Assembly: GCF_016086655.4 (NCBI RefSeq)
Contig: NC_052135.2
Span: 20,612,363-20,676,362 of the forward strand
Direction: 5' to 3'
DNA: 64,000 bases
Origin: Lepeophtheirus salmonis
Taxonomy: Eukaryota > Arthropoda > Copepoda > Siphonostomatoida > Caligidae
Part shown: positions 11,622 through 23,334 of the stretch, in pieces
Numbering within the stretch: the first letter of the stretch is position 1
How the letters are laid out: the number at the start of each line of letters is the position of its first letter
Made by a program: the position numbers and the translations under genes
The notes under the pieces: model-generated
Told to the model about the DNA's origin: nothing
The model's input: the letters and a program-made list of their open reading frames with translations, nothing else
Database searches by the model: none

Positions 11622-12382
11622 GATCTGAAATATATAGATAAATTATTAATCCCATATCCACAAGTGCTACAGGATATTTTACTTACTTTGCTCAAAAGTA
11701 GATCATAGAAGAGATAAAAAAACACACAATCACAAGTAATTTATAAGCTTTATTTAAATAAGCAGATATTATATTAATTAACTTAGATTGGTGTCAGTAA
11801 CGTACGTTTTAATGAACAAAGCTGTATTAATTTAATACTAAATACGCTGTTGAGTATGAAAAGACGAGAGAAAAACAATAGCCTCATAACGGAAATTTTA
11901 TTTTTATTTTTTTCAACGCGTGAGCGTTCCAGTTATTCTAGATTTCCATGGTCCATATCGTATCTTCTGCATTTTAGAATTTTTTTATACAACATCATAG
12001 CTAATAGATAATCCCTAAAATGAAGACGATCATCCGAGAAAAAAACCTGGCATTTTTGGGACAGAAGCAGGAATTTCTATCAAGGCACCTTTTAATAGAG
12101 CCTACCCACCCATGACTAGTTCAAGACTATATAAAAAGTATACATTACTGTTTTAAGGAGGGAGCACCAATATTTGAGTTTACATAAATTACTTATTTTT
12201 GAACGTACCCCATAGTTGGAATATTGGAGATTAAAACAATCAGAAGATACTGTAGAGTTCCTAAAGTCCTCTCTTCTTAAACATTTCAGTATCCATTCAG
12301 CTAAAATAGATTTCCAAAAGTTATTGAATCAATATTGCTCTTTTTTCTTTTTTTTTTAATTCCAATTTAATTTAAGTTCATC
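11622..12382. other. Non-coding spacer upstream of the P-like element
   Basis: No coding signal or shared repeat recognised. If the P-like element had a promoter and one terminal repeat here, I could not identify them. Confidence 0.5.
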
Positions 12383-12663
12383 CTAGTGTTGGGTCTAGGT
12401 CTGAAAATCTTACACTCGTCTGAAACTGTTATGATTTTTAGTCCATATAACTAATTTGGTCCTCTAAAAAAGTAAAGTCTGGACCGATCTCAGAAAGAAA
12501 AAAAAATCGGTCTATACATTATGATCAATTTGAAAAAGATTAAATTTAGGCCTTTAGTCTGAGATTGCAGTTTGAATCGAAATATGGTTCAAATCTGTCT
12601 TGAAAAAATAAATTAAGACCGAAGCGGGAAAAAAATCCATCTTATACAGAGTTTCAACACTAG
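12383..12663 (+). mobile_element. Family 3 hAT-like MITE, complete 281-bp copy
   Basis: It begins CTAGTGTTGGG and ends CAACACTAG (12655-12663), a short terminal inverted repeat. Inside are GGTCTGAAAATCTTAC, ACTGTTATGATTTTTAGTCC and GGACCGATCTC. The 8 bases on each side of TAGTGTTG...CAACACTA are GTTCATCC and GCACATAC, matching at 5 of 8 positions, as expected for an aged 8-bp target duplication. It has no coding capacity, so it would need a transposase supplied in trans. Confidence 0.75.
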
Positions 12664-13640
12664 CACATACTAAGCATTGTTTGGTATACCGATAATATAA
12701 TGGAACCTGGGTACTGATGCATTCCAAATGTTACTACAATAAATTAACATTAGAATCTGTAGTAGCAGTGTGATTACGCAATCAAAAATAGATCCACTCA
12801 TGATGTAACCCCGAATTTCTTAGTAATTCATATCCTTATAAAAAAATGTCCTTGAAAAAACAAGAATAATTATTATTTTTATAAATTTATAAGATACCCC
12901 TTCACTTCTTCTAGTTTTATTATATATACCGTTACCAATTTTGTGTAGAAGGACATGTATCAAAATATTGGTATCGTGACAACACTTGTACAAGTACAAA
13001 ATTCAGTATGAAATGAGCAGAATAATAATTGTAACTACTAACAAGAGAAGAAAATTGCATCACAAATGTAAATTATTGTTCAAATAGTCTTAATATGTAT
13101 TGCTATAGTGGGTTAAAAAAAACGCGAAAATTTTTCCTATGCAAACAAATTAGACATTTCTAAAAAATATAAAATCTATAGGGCAAAATCATAGCTCATT
13201 TAAAAGAAAATAAGTAGATGTTTTAAATTATGGGACAAAAATTGGGATGAGACTTCTGGTGGACCCTAGAGATCATGATTAAGTTGATTTTGTAGTACTA
13301 ACATATTTAAAATTAAATTTCATACTGTAACCATATACTAAGATCTATCCAGCTGAAAGTTTAGTAGAGAAGAAGAACTTTGGGATGCTACTTATTGCAT
13401 CGTTCTTATCCTCTAAGGTCTGGCTCCGATGGCACTATGATCTTTTTACACTCATGCGATTAAAACCATGTTTATGAAAGCTGTTATTGTCATGGTTGAT
13501 AAAGAATAAAATTAACAAGGGTTTCATACAGTTTCCTCAGCTAAGTTACGTGTAAAATTGGAACAAAAGCGTGAACGTATTGCACCCTATGTTTGTTTTC
13601 CTGCATCGCACGTCGCCAAAAACAGTAAAAATAAGTTCAG
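12664..13640. other. Non-coding spacer
   Basis: No clear feature. A plus-strand frame near 13534-13600 (SSAKLRVKLEQKRERI) precedes the mariner fragment and might belong to it, but this is uncertain. Confidence 0.45.
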
Positions 13641-13649
13641 AAAGAGGCC

Positions 13650-13827
13650 ATGATATCTCAACTTCTCCTGGCGGAAATAACTCCTACAGAGATTTCTGAA
13701 CAGCTCAAGGTGTCCAAGAACACAGACTACATTGTCAAAAAGCAAGCGGATTTCCAGCAGGGAGAAGGAGGAAGAAGGTCTCATATTCAAACCCTGCAGT
13801 GGGGTCAGGCCAAAAACTCCATCTAAC
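13650..13827 (+). pseudogene. Mariner/Tc1-like transposase, N-terminal helix-turn-helix fragment
   Basis: A plus-strand frame starting at ATG 13650 reads ISQLLLAEITPTEISEQLKV, then SKNTDYIVKKQADFQ and a Gly/Arg-rich GEGGRRSH, and ends at a stop at 13825-13827. The pattern (helix, turn, SKNT recognition helix, then a basic linker) is that of the paired-like DNA-binding domain at the start of mariner/Tc1 transposases. The DDE nuclease part is absent. The minus-strand 67-aa frame over the same bases is a by-product. Confidence 0.55.
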
Positions 13828-15164
13828 CTAGGAATCTTTTAATGAAATCTACATACACACATCAAGTTCAACAGAATAAATCCCGATTGTGCTGTCCATG
13901 AGCTAAATAGACATATATGTTATTGAAATTATAATTGAAAAGTGTACCTATTTATGTGCTACATGCCGTTGGTATGCAAGCATCATAGATAATATATATT
14001 TGCAGAAAGAAACACTTTCAAAGTTGAAAAACTGTAGAAACTGCTGCCATCTTTTATGATAATAAATTATAAATGTCTGTGAAGTAGAAAATAAACAGTT
14101 TTGGAAGTATTAGTAAAGAATAAGTTAATACTGCAAATTCAACGATGCGAAGTTAGAAATTGTTACTTTAGTATTCCTAATTTGTAAAAAAAAACCTATA
14201 TTTTGTAGTTTTTTTTGGAGGATTTACGAGGCTTCGAACTGTATTTTAATTTACAAATATTCCCCAATCATTATTCAATGTAAGAAACATTGATTGTAAT
14301 AATGTTAAAATTTTAAAAGGATATCAAAAATAAATCATTGATGTATAACGTAAAGTAATATTGTTACTCCTCTTTCTCACTAATATAACTAAATTACTTT
14401 TCTTAGTAGTAATACTTAATATGTAATTAATTACTTAAATAAGTAATATTACACAACAATGATCACTATAAGCATAAGTGAGTAAATTAAATTCTTTATA
14501 TATTTTATACTTTTGAAGTTTTAAAATGCAGATGATAAATTATTTCGAAATTGATTATTAATTTATTATTAAACAAGAGATGTTTGATACGGAATAAGAC
14601 GAGTCCCCAACTCTTCTTTCATTATCTATTTTCTTATTCATCATTGAGGTAGATAAATAATAAGAACACACGCATGAAAAAACATTCTTTCAAACCTCGA
14701 TAATTAATTCAAAAATTAATAAAGTACCATCACAAATTATTATGATGAACTATGAATTTACAAAGAAAAGGGAGCAAAAGGAATATTTCATTCTACGTGG
14801 TGGAGAAACCTGAAAAGTAATAAAGAGAACGATAAATTTATATTTTTAATCACAATGCACACGCTTGTTTTTATTACAACAGTAGAAAATATTTAAGAGG
14901 ATTTTAGATTAGTTTAGGTGTTTGTTATATAGTTATATGTAATATTTTTCCACTAATTATAGCTTATTAACAATTTTATTTGAATGAAAAGGCGTAATCT
15001 AATAATTATAATTAATGGCGGTAAAAAAATAAGGATATTAGGATGAGAAGAGCGTTGTTAGTTTTAATAGCTTATGTTAATAGTTTTAACTGTACCTTTG
15101 GATCTTTTTTTTAAATACTTATATCGGTGCCGATATATATTTTTTCATTAAAATCCATCTTTTT
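13828..15164. other. Non-coding AT-rich spacer
   Basis: No gene or shared repeat recognised. Locally dense in TAAT/ATTA words, for example 14380-14450. Confidence 0.55.
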
Positions 15165-15350
15165 TTTATTGTGACAATCAATTTAGGTCATTTCAAAGTG
15201 CAAGTTGCAACACACCCCAAGGGTTGATAGGAACAATTAGTTGATAAAAATAAACTATAATTCCTCAAATAATACATATGTAATTAAAACTCAATTTTGA
15301 GAAAAAAATATATGGTTGTAGCCTGCTTTAGTGTTAACAGGCCATACATG
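15165..15350 (+). repeat. Family 1 interspersed repeat, 3' half
   Basis: TTGTGACAATCAATTTAGGT, CACCCCAAGGGTTGATAGGA, ACTCAATTTTGAGAAAAAAA and GTGTTAACAGGCCATA reproduce the 3' half of the family in order. The 5' half is missing or very diverged. Confidence 0.75.
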
Positions 15351-16599
15351 ATAATAAATTTACGTTAAAATGTAGCTAAAATAGGAAAAAATATCCATTT
15401 CACGACGTTTTGTAATTTGTTTTTGTTTTGTTTCAATATTAACAAAAATCAATATGTATCACTCCAACTTTTTTTAATGACTATTCTAAATGTTTGCAAG
15501 GGCAACAAGTTGTAACTTTTTAGAGCCGTGACTATTTTTAAATATATATGATTAAAAAAAGGTACCTTTCTTAGCAATATAAATGATAAATCGTATAAAT
15601 CTACTAATTTTGGCTTTTCTTTAATGCAAAGTACTTGTACAAGAAAAACTAATGATGGTATTTCATATTTTTTGAGGAAGCATCTAATACTGAAAATATA
15701 TTAACAAAGAAGAACTTGGTATTTTGTCTATTATTCTATGTATAATTATATTTGGACCCATAACTTTGTTTAATTGATTTATAAGTAGTAAGTAAGCCTA
15801 GTTGAATCTATCTGTCATACCAAAAAAATAATTTTATATGGGCTTAATTTATTTCTTGTAGCTAAATACGCCTTCATTCATTCAAACTAAAAAATCAATT
15901 GCTTAAAATATTAATAATTTTTTCCATTTTTCATTATTTGAAAAAATGTCTAAAAACAAAATAGAAATAAAAAACTGTGTTTATTTACATAAATTTGGAA
16001 TCGATGTTCGTATATTATTGATTTAAGTCTTATAAATTAACAACTTTTGGTTATATATAAAAGATTTGACTAGAAAGATTATCTAATAAAAGAAGTTTTG
16101 TTACATGAAAACAATGTTGGGTTGTCCTAATGCAATATAGACTTACATCCAAAAAAACTTTGAAAATTATCACATAGTATAAACTAAATTTTAAATTATT
16201 TAATAGGTTGAATTAATATATAAGATATACTAAGTAAATAATAAAAATTTCTAGAAGAAAAAGTATAAATTTTTGACTTGTTCTTTTAAAAAAAGAAAAT
16301 ATTTCTTATGTTGATAACAATAAACACATATTTAAATACACATTCTTTGTCAATTTGTAATTTGAATCACATAAGGCAAAAATTATTTTTGTAAATATCA
16401 ACCAACTATTGAATGAAAATACAATCATTGTGAATTCTTTGTCAAAAATAATCTTTATATAAAATTTTTCATCTCATTTTTTAATGCAACTTGTTCACGA
16501 CAAATAAAAGATCGGCTGAAAAATTTGTGAGCTAAAATAGTAAAACTCATTTATTTGGAGAAATTCAATTTATTTATTTTATGTAGTTACCTTTGAAGG
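15351..16599. other. Non-coding AT-rich spacer
   Basis: Nothing recognised on either strand. Confidence 0.55.
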
Positions 16600-16884
16600 C
16601 CATAGAACGATTATAGTGGTCATACACTTTTTTCACCATTTTTATACTAAAATTTCTCTTTAGTCTCAAATTAGACCTCCGTTTCGGCAATTACCTCTGA
16701 TTTGATTCCCCAGTTTCTTTGAGGTATGCAAATAGAAACAAGAAAATTTGGGCCAATTTGGAGAATACGGTAGATGGGAAGCAATTTGTAGTTCAACCCA
16801 TACAATTTTGATAGCGATTAATATTTGCAACAGTTTAAAAATAACATAAAGGAAGCAAGATTGATGTATAAATAATAATATCAA
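16600..16884 (-). pseudogene. Mariner transposase C-terminal fragment
   Basis: The minus-strand frame reads VWVELQIASHLPYSPNWP then KFSCFYLHTSKKLGNQ. In SETMAR-type mariners this corresponds to the segment with H-x-PYSPDLAPSDYHLF, where the third catalytic Asp sits in PYSPD. Here that residue is Asn (PYSPN). Past the stop at 16666, degraded KW-KKC and a Trp-Pro-Ser piece near 16590-16640 resemble the usual transposase C-terminus (W-KC---NG). The N-terminal two thirds are missing. Confidence 0.65.
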
Positions 16885-16974
16885 ATCGAATTATAAGCAT
16901 AAATAAAGCTAATAATATGTTTAAAAATTTTACTATTTTGGCTTTTGAAGGGATATTGTAGGTTTTCGCTCACT

Positions 16975-17390
16975 AGTAAACTCCTTGGATTGGATCTATT
17001 ATTTAATATTATGTGGTATTTGAAGAATAACATTTACTTTTGTATAAAGTGTTACAATATCTCAAATTTTACTTAAATGACTGACTTCTAGATTTTGATA
17101 AAACTAAAGTAAAAAGTCATTAATTAAAAGGATTTAATTTAAAACAAAGCAATGAGAAACTATGATATTATAAAATTGTTTATTCTACAAAAATTACTAG
17201 TACAAATAAAATCAAAATTTTGAGCACAACATCTTGAAAAAAATCAGATCCCAATTATTAATTGTTTTCTCCATAAATAAACATCACCTATATAATAGAT
17301 TTGGAATGTAATTTTTATAGCCGTAGCTCTTAAATATTCTAGAAAAAAAGGCCTGATGCAACTGTCCTTAATCTACACTTAAATTATAAA
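16975..17390. repeat. Family 4 repeat, copy A
   Basis: Shares blocks with 25465-25705. TTACAATATCTCAAATTTTA matches CTACAATATTTCAAATTTAT, ATTTTGATAAAACTAAA matches ATATTGATAAAATCAAA, and GTAGCTCTTAAATATTCTAG matches GTAGCTTTTTGATATTTGAG. Non-coding. Superfamily unknown; the alignment is by eye over AT-rich sequence. Confidence 0.45.
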
Positions 17391-18312
17391 ACATGTACAA
17401 TTAATAATATATGAAATATATATAAATGTGCATTGACAATTTAATTATTACATTTCTATTTTGATATTTGGAATCGTATACAATACAGAGAAATAATATA
17501 TATTTCAACAATTTGTTTGACAAAGAAACTTTGTCAAGTCGACTCATCTAAAAACAGAAACACAATATGCAATTAAATGAGCTGAGACGACTTCTCTGCT
17601 TTTACTTTTTCCCTCCTTTTTTGACTTGTAAAACAGATGTTGCAAATATATGAGAGTAATGGCTCATATATTAAAGCACCTCATATGACATACATACATA
17701 TCTCGACTCCCTCTCTTTTATTTTTGAATTATGGAGAAACCATTTTATACATATACCATGCATATTAAATTATACATATGTTTATACTGATCAATAAATA
17801 TACTTTTTTTAAATAAATACATAACTAAGATTGATATATGACATGATCGTTTTAAATTTTTAAATACCTTTAAAATAAAATATCTTCTTGAATATGTATT
17901 GTGTAGGCTGTGTACAAGTTGTAAATTGTAAAAACAAATTGTTCAAGCTGCAACCTAAAAATGAGATGCAACCTTTGAAATAAAGAATAAAGACTACTTG
18001 TTATGAGGATAAGGTAAAAAGTTAATATCGATGGATGGTCAATATATTCATGTTTTTTTATTTATTTATGAAAATGACTAATTAATAAGACGTATTATTT
18101 GGTACAATAAATTAAAACTTTATGTCCTCTGAATCTTAATGTACAGGTCTGAGATCTGGAATCCTTCCTATTAGATTAGATCCATGAAGAAGATACAATC
18201 CTACTGGTTTGTGTCGATGTTTTTTTCATTGGAATAGTAACGTCGACTATCCAGGCAAACTCAAAAGACTTCACCTCATCTCTCTATACAATAGATGAGC
18301 CACCCATTAGAA
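17391..18312. other. Non-coding AT-rich spacer
   Basis: No gene, RNA or shared repeat recognised. Confidence 0.55.
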
Positions 18313-18336
18313 CCGAAATGTAGATTTTGCTACATG
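18313..18336. repeat. Outer copy of a piggyBac-associated palindrome
   Basis: CCGAAATGTAGATTTTGCTA followed by CATG is an imperfect palindrome related to those at 18656-18694 and 20025-20053. It lies 5' of the piggyBac remnant, in the same orientation as the 3' copy. Confidence 0.55.
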
Positions 18337-18485
18337 CATTTAAACTGCTTATGATCGTTATTTAGATCACTTTTTGAAGTCCATAATCATGTCATCACAA
18401 ACTATAGTGTCCTATCTAGGATTATATATACGTCTAAAAATCCAGATTAACGAGATAATCCTTATAAATATTCATTTCATTTAGT

Positions 18486-18760
18486 ATGGCGTCCTCGCGT
18501 TCTAGCAAGTCTCGCTCGTAAGTATTTATTAATTAATTACTTATCTGTTTGTAACTATTTTTAATTTTTTAATCACAACCTTGTTCATAAATGTTATATA
18601 TGTGAAATTGGTTATTATTTTTATATTTATACTTATGCAATTTAAACATAAGATTCGGCGAAACTTTCTATGTAGAAATTTCTACATTTCGGCGTTATAT
18701 GCTATTTTATTCTCATATTATTTATAATATTATGTTCTGATGTATGAATTCATTTTTCAG
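18486..18760 (+). other. Possible 5' exon and intron of the piggyBac element
   Basis: ATG at 18486 opens a short Ser/Arg/Lys-rich reading (MASSRSSKSRS) and runs into GTAAGT at 18518-18523, a consensus splice donor. A polypyrimidine-rich CATTTTTCAG ends at 18760, just before the main frame. The phases do not agree: 32 bases of exon 1 joined at 18761 give an early stop (TCA TGT CAA TGA). The intron is therefore speculative, or the gene was already broken. Confidence 0.3.
18656..18698. repeat. Inner palindrome and left inverted repeat of the piggyBac remnant
   Basis: ATGTAGAAATTTCTACAT at 18670-18687 is a perfect 18-nt palindrome. It is flanked by arms CGGCGAAA (18656-18663) and TTTCGGCG (18687-18694). 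The segment 18670-18698 matches the reverse complement of 20025-20053 at 25 of 29 positions, so it is an inverted repeat bracketing the main transposase frame. Confidence 0.8.
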
Positions 18761-19878
18761 ATGTCAATGATTTATCTGATGGCAATAGTGACAATTCTGA
18801 TGAAGAAGCCATAGGAGATTCTGATCGTTTGAGTAGACTTCTTTTACAAGCCCCAGCTCATATTGAACAAGATGAAGATGTGGATGAGATGGAGGAAAAT
18901 ATACCTCCTATCTCAAAAAAGCATACACGAAGACATTGGCGGAAAGATTATAGTGAATGTCTTATTTCTCAATCAGTTATTACATTACCACCATCTAACG
19001 TAGCTATGTCATTAGATAAATGTCATGACTTTTTTGAATTATTTTTTACGAAGAGCTCATATCTGAAATTGTTTTTCAAACAAATCTTTATGCATTTCAA
19101 AAAAATAAAATCTTGATTTAACTATTAGTGAATTGAAAGTCTTCATAGGAGGATTACTTCTCTCTGCAACATGCCCTTTACCCAATAAAAGAAAATACTG
19201 GTCATCAGAAGACAATGTCCCGAAACTCCTTGCAAATAGTATGAGACGAGATCGCTTTATCGACATATTACACAATATTCACTTTCATGACAACACCCTA
19301 GAGACAAATGACCGAGCAAGTAAATTGAGGCCACTTATAGATTACATTCAGAAAAAATTTATTGAGCATGGTGCTACCAATTTTGATTCCACCATTCTCA
19401 AGTCAACCAGGCGTTATATCCGAAACGAAAAAAAGTATAAACAAATTCAACAGCCTGCCTGTTTTCAACAATATAATAGCCACATGGGATATGTTGACAT
19501 TATGGACCAGGCCATTAGTACTTATAGAGTACGGATACGTCAGAAAAAATGGTGGTGGCCAATATTTACATATCTGCTATCGGCTACTGTAAACAATTCT
19601 TACCAGCTAATGAAGACAAAAGGAACTCCACTAACGCACTACGAGTTTATTCAAGCCTTATCTCTTCATTATTGTAAATCTTTTGGACACTTAAGCTTAC
19701 AGGGGCGAAAGAAGTTTTCCAAGCTATCAGAAGTGGCTAGATTCGATGGTAAAGACCATTTGATAAGATCCTGTGACCAAGCAAACTATGTAGGAAATGT
19801 AAGGGCAGAACCTCATTTATGTGCAAAAAATGCAACGTCCATCCAAAATGTTTTGAATGTTACCACACAAATTTATAA
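18761..19878 (+). pseudogene. piggyBac-like transposase pseudogene with internal deletion
   Basis: piggyBac transposases cut and paste at TTAA sites using a DDD nuclease. From 18763 there is an acidic N-terminus (DLSDGNSDNSDEEAIGDSD, then DEDVDEMEE), as usual for the family. KCHDFFELFFTK follows, then several frame changes around 19050-19130. The frame at 19133 continues KVFIGGLLLSATCPLPNKRK, YWSSEDNVP, NSMRRDRFIDILHNIHFHDN and LRPLIDYIQKKFIEHG. It then jumps near residues 85-95 to RNEKKYKQIQQP, MGYVDIMDQAISTYR and QKKWWWPIFTYLLSATVNN. The family's central catalytic stretch, carrying the first acidic residues, is gone, so this looks like an internally deleted copy. Near 19790 a frameshift moves the C-terminus into another frame, where CKGRTSFMCKKCNVHPKC and FECYH form the C-terminal zinc-binding cysteine cluster, with a stop at 19876-19878. 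It is inactive. TTAA duplications could not be fixed. Confidence 0.9.
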
Positions 19879-20024
19879 ATTGTATATTGTAACATTACCA
19901 AATATAATTCGGTTTTTGTATTTTTGGTTTATAAAAAAACGTCAAATAAAGTTTTCACCATTTTGATTACTAAGAACATATAAAAAAAAATTATACTAAT
20001 CTCTTTTCTTTTTTTTTTATCCCT

Positions 20025-20053
20025 ATAATGCCGAAATGTAAATTTTTCTACAT
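20025..20053. repeat. Right inverted repeat of the piggyBac remnant
   Basis: ATAATGCCGAAATGTAAATT followed by TTTCTACAT. Its reverse complement matches 18670-18698 at 25 of 29 positions. It lies about 150 bp past the transposase stop, where a subterminal or terminal repeat would be expected. Confidence 0.75.
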
Positions 20054-20060
20054 GGCAATA

Positions 20061-21835
20061 TTTCTGCAATTATAATTGCGAATTGTCTGAAATTTTTTTA
20101 GGGAATACATTTAACTAAAAGAAACATCTGGTGTAAGTTTCAAATTTTTGCACGGGACACAGTTGACACACTGCCATGAAAATGATGGTTTTTTTTAAAT
20201 GTCCCAAACACCTTTGGAGTGCCGCGAAAATTCATTTTGAAAACTTTGATATTTTTGTACAATTTTTATATTTTACAAAATGGTGGTCAAATAAAAATGG
20301 GCCTTAATTTGACATTTGAGCTATCAAGTTTAAAAAATGAACTCACCAGACCTTAATAAGTATTTTTTTGGTTTTTATTTAAGAATTTACAGCAATAAGG
20401 AGCAACTATCATGAAATATAAATTGTCCATGGATTTCTTTAACAAATACCCAGTCTATTATCTCAAAAATTTTGTACAAAAAAACATTTTTAAGGCTTTA
20501 ATTATTTCAGTTTTTGCTAAATGAATTTATTTATCTTATATTGGACAAGCGAAGCCGACGAAATCAGCTAGTATTTGTATAATAATAAAATACTGTTTAA
20601 CCTACTTATAAAGAGTAAAGATTTAAAAATCATTATTTTAATGAATCTATAAAAATTATGTTTATACATATTACAGTCAATTACAAAGCCAATTTGCTGA
20701 GATGGAGCATTTTTATTGAAGTAGTAAACAAGAATTAGCTTTTTTTATGAAAGGCTTGTTAAAAATCTTCAAAAGTGCATGTGATTAGGTTATCAAATAA
20801 GTTTACCTGCTGAGGTTTGGGTTTTCAAAATTTAGGTTTTTTTTTTAAATTTATTTTGAATAATAATATTTCATAGTGGGGTGATCAGACTCCTCCCGTT
20901 TTGGGAGATATTTCTGCAACTTTTTGTGACGCCGGAAATATCCTCATTTTAGATTAATAATGACGTCATGCATTAAACAATTTTTATAGTTTTCATTGTT
21001 CCTAGCTAGCTATACTCTAAGTATCTTGGTTACGATATATAGAAAACGAGGGGTTCAAATAAGAGTTCACATAACGAGGAAAGTTGAATATCATTTCTGG
21101 AGCATCCAATAATTGTCTTGAATTATTCTTACTCATCCTCATTAGAAGATTGAATAAGTGACTTCAATATGGTCATTGAATGCATAACCATTTCCAGTAT
21201 TTTGAAGCAAGACCCCAATCAAATAGAAGGAATTACTTATTATTATTGGTTTGGGTTTGTGTCTTTCAAACTTGGGATTCAACATTCCTATCAGGCTGAA
21301 AACTTGGGATTCATGAATCTTGGCTTTTCTATATTAGTAGTTTTTATTGACGTCACATATTACATAATAAGACAGAAGGGATACTATGTTGGATATCTAG
21401 CTATTTAACAAATTCCATAAATATCCAAACATCTTTACAAAACCTGAAAAATTTGAATTAAAATGAAAAAAAAACAATTCTACGTATACAAGAAAATGAA
21501 TTCTATCCCAAGACGTCTCATTCTATTCAAATTTGGTTATGCATGCCTCCTCTGAGTTGACCAATTTTACGTTTGTTCTAATCTTATTTTAGAAAAAGAG
21601 TTTTAATTGCTATAATTTTATTTCAGTTTATCTCAAAAAAAATTATAACTAAATATTAATTTCCTGGTGAATAAAAGTGAGGCAATGTGAAGACCAGTTG
21701 AAGGAAAACTTCTTTATAAAATAGCATCATGAATGAAAATGTCTATTTAAAAGGTCACATTAAAAAATGCCTTCCTTATAGCTTTATTAATTCAAATATT
21801 ATATAATATAAAAAAAAAGACAAAATATCATGTTT
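20061..21835. other. Non-coding spacer
   Basis: No coding signal. The 79-aa frame at 21169-21408 has no motif. A CTCCCGTTTTGGGAG-like small hairpin lies near 20895. Confidence 0.5.
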
Positions 21836-22065
21836 GTGACTCGTCAACAAAAAAAAAGCTATTTTTTATTTTTTTTCTAAATTGAGTGTGGATAATATTT
21901 TTATTCTTTGGTGAATGATTGTATATTTCTATCAACAAATTATTAATATCAATCCTTTGGACGCACCTCAAATTGCAACTAAAATATCCAAAATCGAATA
22001 TTTTCTTGGTTTTATATCAAAATTGTTTTATGTCATATGTAAAAACTTTCACAAAGAAATCATTC
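21836..22065 (-). repeat. Family 1 interspersed repeat, partial
   Basis: On plus: GACTCGTCAACAAAAAAAAA (terminal motif in reverse), then TCTAAATTGAGTGTGGATAA, TTTCTATCAACAAATTATTA, CCTTTGGACGCACCTCAAAT and AAAATATCCAAAATCGA. The 5' end of the family is missing. The 76-aa frame at 21915 falls in the repeat. Confidence 0.75.
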
Positions 22066-22189
22066 CAGAAACCTATTTCAAAAACATATTAATACATTTA
22101 ATTAATATACATTTTTTAACTTTATGGAATAAAAGATGTCAATAAATCCAGGCTTTGGAAACTATATCCAGGTCGATTTACATATAATA

Positions 22190-22931
22190 TAAAAAATATG
22201 GACAGTTGTAAATATAATCAAGTTGCACATAACACAATTTGTATCATTACAAAGAACTATATGTGCCATAGATATAAATTTATAATTATGATGTATTTTC
22301 CAATGAATGTACCAAGTACCCTGATCCTGTTTTTGACTATTGGTCGATATATATTTACAATGATTATTTGTGACTATCATCGACTTCTATGCATTAACTA
22401 ATAGGGCTGACGTTGTGCCAAATGATGATAAAAATTTATTGAGTTCTATGAATGATGCTATTGTCAACACAGTGTTTCCATTGATTATAAAAGATGTATC
22501 ATCTGCATAGACATATACAGAAAGACAATGCCTAGCTTGGCTTCTCCTCAATAACTTGTTATCATTTATTTGATTGAGAAGAGGATCTACTGCAATTATG
22601 AATAGAAAAGCCACTATCCGATCACCTTGTTTACAGCCTCTGTTTTGTATAGAAAGGTTGTTAGATACAGTAAAGGTCGCAGCGTATGTTTCGCTACATC
22701 CTCTGTCAAAATTTTGGTAACATTTCTTTTTATTCCCATTATATCAGTATGTTTTAATTCATGACATAGTCTTAGGAGGTTAAGTAATTTTCTTGTTGTG
22801 GAAAAATCATAGATGGTAAACAGCTCTATCTTGGCAACTGAAGAAGGATCCATTATAATGAAAGAGGTTCTTCTTTGTACATACATTATTAGGAGGGTAG
22901 AGGGAAGAAAAAAAGAAGATATATTATACAA
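22190..22931 (-). pseudogene. Non-LTR retrotransposon reverse transcriptase fragment (YADD)
   Basis: LINE reverse transcriptases copy element RNA into DNA at a nicked target. The minus strand shows the palm region. A degraded IYDFSTTRKLLNLLRLCHEL may be the A-motif region. After a frame change comes SIQNRGCKQGDRIVAFLF (CKQGD at 22621-22635, the conserved G-C-x-QGD). AVDPLLNQINDN follows, then VYVYADDTSFI with the catalytic YADD at 22498-22509. The thumb entry TTSALLVNA-stop-KSMIV replaces the usual SGLxxNxxKS, with an in-frame TAG in the middle. Beyond about 22350 no motif is recognisable. The fingers, endonuclease and 3' end are absent. The QGD and YADD style resembles L1- or RTE-like LINEs rather than the CR1-like pieces at 28.3 and 41.3 kb. 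Confidence 0.8.
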
Positions 22932-23329
22932 GAAAATATATATTATAGAAAGGGGGTAACTAAGTTAGGAAAAGGACTCTGAATGGAGCAGAACTGACAC
23001 TTTGTATTATATCTTAAGATATTTAATGCACATATTTTAAGAACCCTACTGTTAATGCATATGTTTATAATTCCCATTACTATGAACGCATCATTATTGT
23101 GTTGTATCCTATGTATGTTTGGGGTAAACGTTGTAAATACAAATTGCAGCTTTGCATTTTTTCCTGTAGGGTATTTGTTCCTCGTGTATCTATGCATTTA
23201 CGTTTTTTAGGATTATTATAATTTATAGAAATTGTCAGCACTCAAAACTAATTTTATATACATTTATTCGTTTTTTCAAAATAAAAATAATCTAGAACAG
23301 AATTAGCAAAAAGAGAAAATCCCAATTTA
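22932..23329. other. Non-coding spacer
   Basis: An 84-aa minus frame (22943-23197) has no clear motif. It might be an N-terminal remnant of the neighbouring LINE, but nothing supports that directly. Confidence 0.45.
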
Positions 23330-23334
23330 TTTTT

